Shown in pieces: positions 57,568 through 64,000 of a stretch of DNA of 64,000 nt. Under the pieces are notes generated by a model, which saw nothing but the letters and a program-made list of their open reading frames with translations, was not told where the DNA came from and did no database searches. The DNA is from Gilvimarinus chinensis DSM 19667 (GTDB lineage: Bacteria; Pseudomonadota; Gammaproteobacteria; Pseudomonadales; Cellvibrionaceae), in assembly GCF_000377745.1 (NCBI RefSeq), contig NZ_KB898708.1, positions 388,814 through 452,813 on the forward strand, in the 5' to 3' direction. The position numbers and the translations under genes were made by a program. Position 1 is the first letter of the stretch; each line of letters opens with the position of its first letter.

Positions 57568-58413
57568 TTAATAAACGGCGACGCTAAGTTTCATTAACTC
57601 GCGCGCTAGAATTTCATCCAGATTATCCAGTTGCGACTGCTCCAGTTCAATCACCGGGCAATGGGCGGCTTTGAGTTTTTCGCGCAGCTCCAGCGTGGCG
57701 GCCAACTTACCCGGAGCGGCTTCAGCAGGCCAATATACAATGGCCACCCGCTGCTGTGGCAGGTAAAAATCCACCGTTACCGACTGCCCGCGATACTGCC
57801 CCACCGTCAGCGCCAAGCCGTAGCGCCGCGCATGGGTTAACCCGGTCACATACAGCCAATTGTTAATCTGGTTTAAGCCGCCCTCGGCAGGCGCGTGGCC
57901 GTCTAAGCAATGCGCCGCATCGGGCTTTAAAGCCGCCACAGCTTGCTGCAAGGCAGGGTTATCCAACAAGGTTTCGGGCCAGGTGACAAAAGGAATGGCG
58001 GTGCTGTCGCTGATGTGCTGTTGCGCCCCCAGCGCCTTACCCGCCTCGGTCGCCAGCCAACCGTGCACGTGCTTTTCAATCCAGCCGCGTTCGGCCAGCA
58101 ATACGTTGATTAACCGCGCCGGCATACCCAGCTTTAACGACAGATTGCGCGCGCTCAACGGCGCCTCGGGCAGCAGCCCCATCACCGGGTGGCTTTTCAA
58201 ACTTTCAGGCCAGACAATGTACTCCCCATACTTGGGGTGGTTAGCGTAGGTACCGCCTTCAAAACGCCCTTTTTCAGTGAGCTGCCAGTGGCCGTCTACC
58301 TTGATAATCCAACCGCTGTTGGCCAACAAAATAAACAGCTCTTTACCGTCTTTACCAATGGCCTTTGCCAACGCCGTAGTGGATAAATGTTTTTGCTGTG
58401 AATCCCTGCTCAT
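57568..58413 (-). CDS. Protein with two winged-helix-like repeats and a nuclease-like C-terminus
   Basis: 281 residues from the ATG at 58413; an ATG at 58428 would add five residues. The N-terminal half has two similar units ending in TEKGRFEGG and TEAGKALGA (LAKAIGKDGKELFILLANSGWI, SLKLGMPARLINVLLAERGWI), as in phage antirepressor C-terminal domains. The C-terminal VTVDFYLPQQRVAIVYWP resembles a PD-(D/E)xK core strand pattern. Homologues may be mislabelled glycerol kinase in databases; I see no kinase motif. It is probably cotranscribed with the HIT gene. Confidence 0.65.
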   Translation of the reverse strand: MSRDSQQKHLSTTALAKAIGKDGKELFILLANSGWIIKVDGHWQLTEKGRFEGGTYANHPKYGEYIVWPESLKSHPVMGLLPEAPLSARNLSLKLGMPARLINVLLAERGWIEKHVHGWLATEAGKALGAQQHISDSTAIPFVTWPETLLDNPALQQAVAALKPDAAHCLDGHAPAEGGLNQINNWLYVTGLTHARRYGLALTVGQYRGQSVTVDFYLPQQRVAIVYWPAEAAPGKLAATLELREKLKAAHCPVIELEQSQLDNLDEILARELMKLSVAVY

Positions 58414-58455
58414 ACACCCGCCCATCAATTTTGTGCAAGATTAGCACGAAAGCGC

Positions 58456-58484
58456 TGGCCAAAGCTTGAACAATCCCCTATACT
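58456..58484 (+). promoter_or_regulatory. Candidate promoter of the DEAD-box helicase gene
   Basis: TGGCCA (58456-58461), 17-base spacer, TATACT (58479-58484), matching the consensus at 4 of 6 and 5 of 6 positions. Transcription from here would give a leader of about 305 bases. Confidence 0.55.
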
Positions 58485-58795
58485 CCGCGCCCTCAGTGAA
58501 AGCCTCACAAGAGCCCTAAGCCCGCGCCATTTGCGCACCGTGCTACGAGGCAAATACTGATGGAGATTTACTCCAGCGTATGCCTCAAGCGGTTATGTAT
58601 TTCCCGCCTGAAGTAGCAGACTAATAAAAGCCTGCTAAATACCTGAAAGCAGCGGCCTGCGGGCACTGTGGTAAACCTGTGATTGTTACCGGCGCATTAG
58701 CGCCCTGACCTGTCTGTTTGAGTCAATCTCCGACTCGCGGCGTACGCATTACGCCATTTTGCAATCGGCGCCCCGCGCCATTATTGGATGTATTC
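58485..58795 (+). other. Long leader region of the DEAD-box helicase gene
   Basis: About 310 bases between the candidate promoter and the ATG. It holds small hairpins such as TGGAG-attta-CTCCA (58561-58575) and no supported gene. An upstream in-frame start at 58718 would add 26 atypical residues. E. coli csdA also has a long, regulated 5' leader. Confidence 0.5.
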
Positions 58796-60505
58796 ATGTC
58801 ATCAGAAAACATTGCTTTTTCCGAGCTGAACCTGTCTCAGCCCGTCCTTAACGCCATTTCTAAAATTGGCTACGAAACCCCCTCACCGATTCAGGCACGC
58901 GCCATTCCCGCGCTGCTGGACGGTAAAGATATTGTCGGCCTGGCACAAACCGGTACCGGTAAAACGGCCGCTTTTGCCCTGCCATTGTTGTCGAGCATCG
59001 ACACCAAAAGCGCCAACACCCAAGTGCTGGTGCTGGCCCCTACCCGCGAGCTGGCCATTCAGGTCGCCGAGGCCTTTCAAAGCTACGCCAGCGAGCTGAA
59101 CAACTTTCACGTACTGCCCATTTACGGCGGCCAGGATATGCGCGGCCAGCTGCGTCAGTTAAAGCGCGGCGCTCAGGTTGTGGTAGGCACCCCCGGCCGG
59201 GTTATGGACCACTTGCGCCGCGGCAGTTTGGACTTGTCCAACCTTAAAGCCATGGTGCTGGACGAAGCCGACGAAATGCTGCGCATGGGCTTTATTGACG
59301 ATGTCACCTGGATTATGGAGCACACCCCCGAGAACCGCCAAACCGCGCTGTTTTCGGCCACCATGCCCAAAGAAATCCGCCGTGTAGCCAACACCTACCT
59401 GCGCTCGCCCGAAGAGATTAAAGTGGCCCGCGAAAGCACCACTGGCAGCAACATCGAGCAGGCCTACTGGATGGTCAGCGGCACCAACAAACTGGATGCC
59501 CTAACCCGCATTCTGGAAGTCGAACCTTTCGACGGCATTATCATGTTTGTGCGCACCAAAACCGCCACCGTCGAGCTTGCTGAAAAGCTCGAAGCCCGTG
59601 GCTACAGCGCCGCCGCCATTAACGGCGACATGAATCAGGCACTGCGCGAGCGCACCATCGAGCGCTTAAAAAACAAATCGCTGGATATTCTGATCGCCAC
59701 CGACGTAGCCGCCCGCGGCATTGACGTTGAGCGCGTCAGCCACGTGATTAACTACGACATCCCTTACGATAGCGAAGCCTACGTCCACCGCATTGGCCGT
59801 ACCGGCCGCGCCGGTCGCTCGGGCAAGGCCATTTTGTTCGTTGCCCCGCGCGAAAAACGCCTGCTGTACTCAATTGAAAAAGCCACCGGCCAGCGTATTG
59901 AAGCCATGAAACTGCCCAGCGGCGACACCGTCAGTGCCGCGCGTATTGATCAGTTTTTACAGCAAATCACCGATGTGGTGAACGGCGAAGAAAACCTGAG
60001 CTTTTTTGACGAGCTGCTGGCCAAATACAGCCGCGAACACGATCTGGAGCCCGAAGCCATTGCCACCGCACTGGCGTACCTGCTACAAAAGAATCGCCCG
60101 CTGCAAGTTAAGTTTGCCGAAATCAAACCCGAGCGCGAGCGCAGCCGTGATCGCGGCGAGCGTGGCGAGCGTCCGCGTCGCAACAACAATCGTGGCCCGG
60201 AAGAAGGCATGAAGCGTTACCGCATTGAAGTGGGCCGCAACCACGGTGCACGCCCAGGTGATATCGTTGGCGCTATTGCCAACGAAGCCGGCTTAAAAGG
60301 CCGTAGCATCGGCCAGATCAAACTGTTCGACAGCTTTGCCACCCTGGACTTGCCCGAAGATTTAGCACCGGCGCAAACAAAAAAAATCGCCTCGCTGCAC
60401 GTGCGCGGCCAGCAGTTATCACTCAGTGAAGACCGCGGGCCTATGCGTAAAGGCGGGGATAAAGGTAAGGCTAAGCCGCGTAAAAGAAAACCAGCGCACG
60501 GTTAA
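58796..60505 (+). CDS. deaD: ATP-dependent DEAD-box RNA helicase (CsdA/DeaD type)
   Basis: 569 residues from the ATG at 58796. Q motif (FSELNLSQPVLNAISKIGYETPSPIQ), Walker A AQTGTGKT (50-57), PTRELAIQ, VLDEADEML, SAT, the C-terminal helicase HRIGRTGRAGRSG, then the C-terminal region with a CsdA RNA-binding domain (GMKRYRIEVGRNHGARPGDI) and a basic tail rich in Arg/Lys. Relatives act in ribosome assembly and mRNA decay at low temperature. GGA lies seven bases before the ATG. It is a single gene with terminator. Confidence 0.95.
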   Translation: MSSENIAFSELNLSQPVLNAISKIGYETPSPIQARAIPALLDGKDIVGLAQTGTGKTAAFALPLLSSIDTKSANTQVLVLAPTRELAIQVAEAFQSYASELNNFHVLPIYGGQDMRGQLRQLKRGAQVVVGTPGRVMDHLRRGSLDLSNLKAMVLDEADEMLRMGFIDDVTWIMEHTPENRQTALFSATMPKEIRRVANTYLRSPEEIKVARESTTGSNIEQAYWMVSGTNKLDALTRILEVEPFDGIIMFVRTKTATVELAEKLEARGYSAAAINGDMNQALRERTIERLKNKSLDILIATDVAARGIDVERVSHVINYDIPYDSEAYVHRIGRTGRAGRSGKAILFVAPREKRLLYSIEKATGQRIEAMKLPSGDTVSAARIDQFLQQITDVVNGEENLSFFDELLAKYSREHDLEPEAIATALAYLLQKNRPLQVKFAEIKPERERSRDRGERGERPRRNNNRGPEEGMKRYRIEVGRNHGARPGDIVGAIANEAGLKGRSIGQIKLFDSFATLDLPEDLAPAQTKKIASLHVRGQQLSLSEDRGPMRKGGDKGKAKPRKRKPAHG

Positions 60506-60519
60506 TACCGCCTCACATC

Positions 60520-60545
60520 CGTCACAGCCATTATAGGCTGTGACG
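60520..60545 (+). terminator. Hairpin terminator after deaD
   Basis: CGTCACAGCC - ATTATA - GGCTGTGACG, a perfect 10-bp stem 14 bases after the stop. No T-run follows directly (GGCGTTTAAA), so the efficiency is uncertain. Confidence 0.65.
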
Positions 60546-60644
60546 GGCGTTTAAAAATTCTGCTCTCAGTCCATCTGCACGCGTATTGCACCTAAGCTCC
60601 GAAACTAAAGCCCCCCCCCGATTAAGCTCACCTGCCAATCAGCG

Positions 60645-61682
60645 TTAAGAATCACCCTGGTTTTTCAGTATCTTCACTATTCTATTTATAAAAATCTCGG
60701 ACAGGTTCCATTGGTAGCCGTTAAAATCGGTTGTGTTAAGAAACTGAACAACGACCGTGTCTATGTCTTTATGGTATTCCGCCAGGCTTTGATAACCCGG
60801 CACCAGGCCACCGTGCTCATAAACGTAAATGGATGAATAAATTTCTTGCTCACCTTCTTTAAATACCGAACCATCGTTTAACGCTCGCAAGAACACGCCC
60901 ACATCCTCAGCGGTCGCTAACATGCCGTATTCGTTACTTTTAAAGTCCTCGTCAACGCCCACGTAATAGCCGCTCATCACATCATCCAAATCGACTTCGT
61001 CCAGCGAAAAGAAGGTGTTGGTGAGATTGAGTGGGGTCAAAATCTCCTCGCGGATATACTGGGTGTGGCTATAACCCACCACCTTGTCGATGATCAGGCT
61101 CAGCAGTAAATAATTGGTATTGGAGTATTCATACCCACGGTCAGGCTCAAAACTGCTGGGCATGGCGAGGGCAAACTCAATAGCATTTTTGCCGTTTTCC
61201 TGTTCGTTTTCCCAGAACGCTGGGTTGTTCGTAAAATTCGCAATACCGCTGCGGTGCTGCGCCATCATCTGCACCGTGATTTCATCGGCGTAATCAAGCC
61301 TGCCGATAAGCTCCGGGAAATAGTTCGCTACCGTATCATCCAACGACAACCGCTCGGAATGAGCCAGCTTGGCAATAGATGCCGCGATATATAGCTTGTT
61401 AATACTGGCAATTTTAAACAGCGCCTGCGGGTCAGCGGGTATCTCTCGCTGCCGATCTTTCCAGCCAGCGGCATAGAACGCAGGCGGCTTACCCGCCTGA
61501 TCCACGTACACAATCATCCCATCAAACCCGTACCCAATTGCCTCATCCACCTGCGCTTGAACGGTATCAGGCAAAGGTAAAATCCAAGCCTTTACCAAAA
61601 TCCAAGGTACAAAAAATAAAGAGACAACAGTGCCAACAAGCAGCACAACTCGAAATAGTTGCTTAAACTGTTTTTTATTCAT
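60645..61682 (-). CDS. Membrane-anchored serine hydrolase (class C beta-lactamase family)
   Basis: 345 residues. An N-terminal helix (LFRVVLLVGTVVSLFFVPWIL) anchors the protein, with the enzyme domain outside. SxxK is SINK (S93, K96) in FKIASINKLYIAASIAKL, YxN is YSN in YEYSNTNYLLLSLI, and the third motif is HGG in YVYEHGGLVPGY. Relatives include peptidases, esterases and penicillin-binding proteins; beta-lactamase activity is not implied. It is the first gene of the accessory-looking end of the window. Confidence 0.9.
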   Translation of the reverse strand: MNKKQFKQLFRVVLLVGTVVSLFFVPWILVKAWILPLPDTVQAQVDEAIGYGFDGMIVYVDQAGKPPAFYAAGWKDRQREIPADPQALFKIASINKLYIAASIAKLAHSERLSLDDTVANYFPELIGRLDYADEITVQMMAQHRSGIANFTNNPAFWENEQENGKNAIEFALAMPSSFEPDRGYEYSNTNYLLLSLIIDKVVGYSHTQYIREEILTPLNLTNTFFSLDEVDLDDVMSGYYVGVDEDFKSNEYGMLATAEDVGVFLRALNDGSVFKEGEQEIYSSIYVYEHGGLVPGYQSLAEYHKDIDTVVVQFLNTTDFNGYQWNLSEIFINRIVKILKNQGDS

Positions 61683-61822
61683 GGCGTACTTTGGGTAATT
61701 AGTATTATTAGCAATTTCAAATGGTTGCGCTAAATGAGCCAGAGATTTTTATAACCCCTTATCGCCAAAGTGGCAAGTTACTCTCACAGCGTTTCTTCTG
61801 GGCAGACAGAACACAAAAACAC

Positions 61823-62437
61823 TCAACCGTCCTGCCGACTAGCAAGCATAGGTATATAACCCGCTTGAGACTCTACCCGATCGAACCACCGGCGAATTTT
61901 CGGATACGGTGACAGATCGTACCCACCCTCTTCCGCAACATGGGTATACGCGTAAAGGGCAATATCTGCGATGCTATAAGCTCCACCCACAAAGAAATCA
62001 TTTGCCGCTAAATGGATTTCCATAACACTTAAAGCTGCATACCCCAATGGCATACGCTGCTGTATCTCACTCAATCTATTGGGTCTATCTTTGAGCAAAG
62101 AAACCCAGAATCTAACCGACGCAATATAAGGCTCGTGACTGTATTGCTCGAAGAACATCCACTGCAACACCTGCGCTCGCCCCAAACGATCTTGCGGAAT
62201 AAACTTAGACTCCTCCGCCAAATACCACAATGCCGCGTTTGACTCAGGAAGGTGTTCATCTTCGACCTGTAACACAGGAACACGGCCATTCGGGTTAATA
62301 TTTAAAAAATCGTCGGTTCTCGACTCACCCTCTAAAATATCAACCTCGACGGATTCATACTCGATACCGAGCTGGCTTAACAGCAGCCTTAACTTGTAGC
62401 AATTGCCCGAAGGCTGATAGTTGAAGAGTTTGTACAT
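61823..62437 (-). CDS. Glutathione S-transferase family protein
   Basis: 204 residues. N-terminal thioredoxin-like domain with MYKLFNYQPSGNCYKLRLLLSQLGIEYESVEVDILEGE and the glutathione-binding cis-Pro and ES turn (GRVPVLQVEDEHLPESNAALWYLAEES), then the all-helical domain (YSIADIALYAYTHVAEEGGYDL). The subfamily is beta- or theta-like; the substrate is unknown. Confidence 0.9.
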   Translation of the reverse strand: MYKLFNYQPSGNCYKLRLLLSQLGIEYESVEVDILEGESRTDDFLNINPNGRVPVLQVEDEHLPESNAALWYLAEESKFIPQDRLGRAQVLQWMFFEQYSHEPYIASVRFWVSLLKDRPNRLSEIQQRMPLGYAALSVMEIHLAANDFFVGGAYSIADIALYAYTHVAEEGGYDLSPYPKIRRWFDRVESQAGYIPMLASRQDG

Positions 62438-62478
62438 GATTTTTTAAATGTGAACGGTAAGGTCTCAACTCAGCCTTT

Positions 62479-62823
62479 TTAAGTGAATATTGCATAGCGC
62501 CTTCTAATTAGGCGAGGCAATGCGATACACACTACTGGAGTGAGAACCAGAAAATAGTGGTTATGAACCACATCAACTAGCTGCAACAAAGGCGAAACAT
62601 TGGCCATTACACCGTTCTCTACCAGCTGCGGTACTATTTTAATCATTATCAGTGCTATAGGTAGCACAGCAATAGCTAGTAGCGAATGAACGACAAATGA
62701 AACGCCAACCACCGAAGATAAATAAAATAGCTTATTTGGCACTTTACGATAGAAACAATAACCTATCGGATAGAATAAGCTCCCGACGAATATCACAGCT
62801 AGTAGCCATTCAAGTATTTCCAT
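62479..62823 (-). CDS. Small membrane protein of unknown function, possible cassette gene
   Basis: 114 residues, four hydrophobic segments (WLLAVIFVGSLFYPIGYCFY, LFYLSSVVGVSFVVHSLLAIAVL, and others). No family is recognised. AAGGA lies eight bases before the ATG. It overlaps the preceding gene by 14 bases and so is coupled to it. No attC-like sequence follows its stop, so the cassette boundary on this side is missing or degraded. Confidence 0.65.
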   Translation of the reverse strand: MEILEWLLAVIFVGSLFYPIGYCFYRKVPNKLFYLSSVVGVSFVVHSLLAIAVLPIALIMIKIVPQLVENGVMANVSPLLQLVDVVHNHYFLVLTPVVCIALPRLIRRRYAIFT

Positions 62824-63034
62824 AGATCAAATCCTTGATAAATACAAATAGAATGTGACACGAAATGCTAGATGCCAGAAAGGAAATACCTCCCGCCAAA
62901 CCAAGGAAACCAATTAACTTTGAAGATACGCCATCATTTCCTACAGTAGACATTTCCATAAGATAGCCTAGCGCCATGAAGCCAAAAGCCCCGTAGATGA
63001 AGTACCTTAGATGTAAAAACACGTATTTAGTCAT
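62810..63034 (-). CDS. Small membrane protein of unknown function, just after the attC-like site
   Basis: 74 residues from the ATG at 63034 (MTKYVFLHLRYF). A frame open to 63166 would read through the attC-like sequence and is rejected. Two hydrophobic segments: YGAFGFMALGYLMEM and IGFLGLAGGISFLASSISCHILFVF. The start is about 30 bases from the end of the attC-like site, as is usual for cassette genes. No family is recognised. Confidence 0.65.
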   Translation of the reverse strand: MTKYVFLHLRYFIYGAFGFMALGYLMEMSTVGNDGVSSKLIGFLGLAGGISFLASSISCHILFVFIKDLIYGNT

Positions 63035-63059
63035 TTCACTTTCTGATGGGTAACTTGGA

Positions 63060-63143
63060 CAACTAACGCCTGTGTATAGGGCGGCTGGAGTAGCGCGTAA
63101 GCCGTCCCAGCCCCGAAGGGTGAGCATGACACACTTGTTAATT
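63060..63143 (-). other. Integron attC-like recombination site
   Basis: About 80 bases on the minus strand, in order: AATTAAC (R''), a purine-rich spacer then GTGTGT (L''), a central part with GGGGCTGG and CCAGCC arms, TACACA (L'), then GGCGTTAGTT with GTTAGTT (R'). R'' and R' pair at 6 of 7 positions, L''/L' at 5, and the middle forms a third stem, as in attC sites. It lies directly after the stop of the gene at 63147 and about 30 bases before the next gene. No integrase is in the window. Confidence 0.6.
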
Positions 63144-63146
63144 GAT

Positions 63147-63503
63147 TTACTCATAGATGTAAACATAAGAGATTAGACCTGCGAGCCAAGGGCCTGACCA
63201 GATAGCCAAAAAGCCAAGGATATAGATAAGACCTTTAATTCTCCGGGTTGTCAGTAAATAGTATGGAAAGGCGACAGGCCAGAAGATGTACATAAGCAAA
63301 CCAAAGCTGAAAGGCTTGGAATAACGTTGGTTTTTGGCGTCTTCGTTAGCCCACATTATGCTCAGCATTATGAAAGCAAAGCCCCAAACTGTTTGGGTTC
63401 TCTCTGTGAGAAATTCGCCAATACTATTGAGATGTACCTCTACAGCTCCAACGGCTATTGCGGATACTACGAGAGCAATAATTGTTAAGTTTCTACGATC
63501 CAT
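63147..63503 (-). CDS. Small membrane protein of unknown function, left side cut by IS3
   Basis: 118 residues from the ATG at 63503 (MDRRNLTIIALVVSAIAVG). Four hydrophobic stretches (VWGFAFIMLSIMW, FGLLMYIFWPVAFPYYLL, LIYILGFLAIWSGPWL, LISYVYIY). No family is recognised. The IS3 end lies about 10 bases upstream of the ATG, so the native leader and promoter appear to be displaced. The stop is followed immediately by the attC-like site. Confidence 0.65.
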   Translation of the reverse strand: MDRRNLTIIALVVSAIAVGAVEVHLNSIGEFLTERTQTVWGFAFIMLSIMWANEDAKNQRYSKPFSFGLLMYIFWPVAFPYYLLTTRRIKGLIYILGFLAIWSGPWLAGLISYVYIYE

Positions 63504-63512
63504 TTTTTTCAA

Positions 63513-64000
63513 TGGTGTTCCCCACAAAAAATAGACACCGTACCTATGCAGCGATAGCTGCCTTCTCTTCAAACTCAACAGGGCTTACCCCGTCGTTTGC
63601 AGAATGCCTTCTTTTGCGATTGTAAAAAATTTCAATGTAACCAAATATACCCGATCTCGCTTCGTCAATCGACTGATAGCACTTGGCGTAGATCAGCTCA
63701 ACTTTGAGTCGAGCATAGAAAGATTCCATGACGGCATTGTCCCAGCAATTTCCCTTTCTGCTCATGCTCCGAGTGATGCCGTGTCTCTCGAGAAAGCTAA
63801 CGTAGCTGTTTGAGCGATACTGCGTGCCCCGATCTGAGTGAACAATCAAGCCGGGGGCTGCCTCACGAGCATCGATGGCCATTTGCATCGCCTGCGTGAT
63901 CAGCTGCTCTGTCATACTCGTATCCAGGCTCCAGCCAATAATACGACGTGAATAGAGGTCCATGACCGTCGCCAGGTAGAGCCATTGGTGTCGAACCCAG
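63513..64000 (-). mobile_element. IS3-family insertion sequence, 3' part (cut by window edge)
   Basis: The transposase reading frame is followed by a short non-coding end ending near TGGTGTTCCCCAC on the plus strand (63513), a plausible terminal inverted repeat beginning with TG. The other end and the orfA part lie beyond 64000, so repeat identity and target duplication cannot be checked. Confidence 0.8.
63544..64000 (-). CDS. IS3-family transposase (OrfB, integrase core), C-terminal part
   Basis: About 152 residues in the window, reading WVRHQWLYLATVMDLYSRRI from the edge. The rve integrase core is clear: LIVHSDRGTQYRSNSYVSFL holds the second Asp of the DDE triad, and NAVMESFYARLKVELIY holds the Glu; the first Asp lies beyond 64000. 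It ends with YNRKRRHSANDGVSPVEFEEKAA, typical of IS3. No frameshift is visible in the part seen, so the element may be intact. Confidence 0.93.
   Translation of the reverse strand, partial: WVRHQWLYLATVMDLYSRRIIGWSLDTSMTEQLITQAMQMAIDAREAAPGLIVHSDRGTQYRSNSYVSFLERHGITRSMSRKGNCWDNAVMESFYARLKVELIYAKCYQSIDEARSGIFGYIEIFYNRKRRHSANDGVSPVEFEEKAAIAA

Noticed and set aside
58718..58795. 26-residue N-terminal extension of the DEAD-box helicase
   Set aside because: Composition is atypical and lacks a Shine-Dalgarno sequence; family members begin near SSENIAFSEL.
62437..62479. A second attC site after the gene at 62479
   Set aside because: The 42-base spacer is too short and lacks the GTTRRRY and complementary arms.

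Overview
The window looks like chromosome of a marine or halotolerant gammaproteobacterium, most likely in the Cellvibrionaceae (Saccharophagus/Teredinibacter/Simiduia-like). The grounds are a complete ectoine operon, a lipoprotein with a long serine-only linker, a lipoprotein GH9 glycoside hydrolase, and typical gammaproteobacterial housekeeping genes (uvrB, rlmL, pyrD, rmf, cmoM, a csdA-like helicase). The genus is an inference. I saw no rRNA, tRNA or CRISPR array.

Layout. 1-3743: agmatine-to-putrescine genes (aguB, partial, and aguA) downstream of a two-gene lipoprotein unit with a zinc-peptidase motif. 3896-9008: J-domain membrane protein, cmoM, GIY-YIG protein, DTW-domain tRNA modification enzyme, M16C peptidase. 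9143-12490: a PP2C phosphatase and a transmembrane Ser/Thr kinase with PEGA and formylglycine-enzyme-like domains. 12512-14518: uvrB. 14604-20152: ectABC-ask with an overlapping TPR membrane protein, and divergent ectR; the shared intergenic region holds a close match to the EctR operator described in methanotrophs. 20410-23322: SirB2, then a LysR regulator divergent from azoR and pirin. 23347-24315: two unknown genes. 24417-24683: a MITE-like element that abuts, and supplies the ribosome binding site of, an ABC exporter (24685-26514). 26540-37672: rlmL, rmf, pyrD, gabD and a 180-kDa NAD-glutamate dehydrogenase. 37956-46018: a seven-gene overlapping MoxR/Bat-type operon ending in an intramembrane metalloprotease. 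46302-48896: the GH9 lipoprotein with its own promoter and terminator. 49010-53440: small unknown genes, a LysE exporter and a hipBA pair. 53487-53735: a structured intergenic repeat. 53774-60505: envelope proteins, an FMN glutamate-synthase-like protein, a HIT protein and a csdA/deaD-type helicase with a long leader.

60645-64000 reads as accessory DNA: a serine hydrolase, a glutathione transferase, three orphan small membrane proteins, a sequence with the architecture of an integron attC site, and the 3' part of an IS3-family element cut by the window edge. This is where foreign material is most likely. The most notable points are the MITE that donates a start-site context, the attC-like site next to IS3, the EctR operator with the TPR gene appended to the ectoine operon, and the S2P-type protease appended to the Bat operon. 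Nothing here is proven to be a new system.
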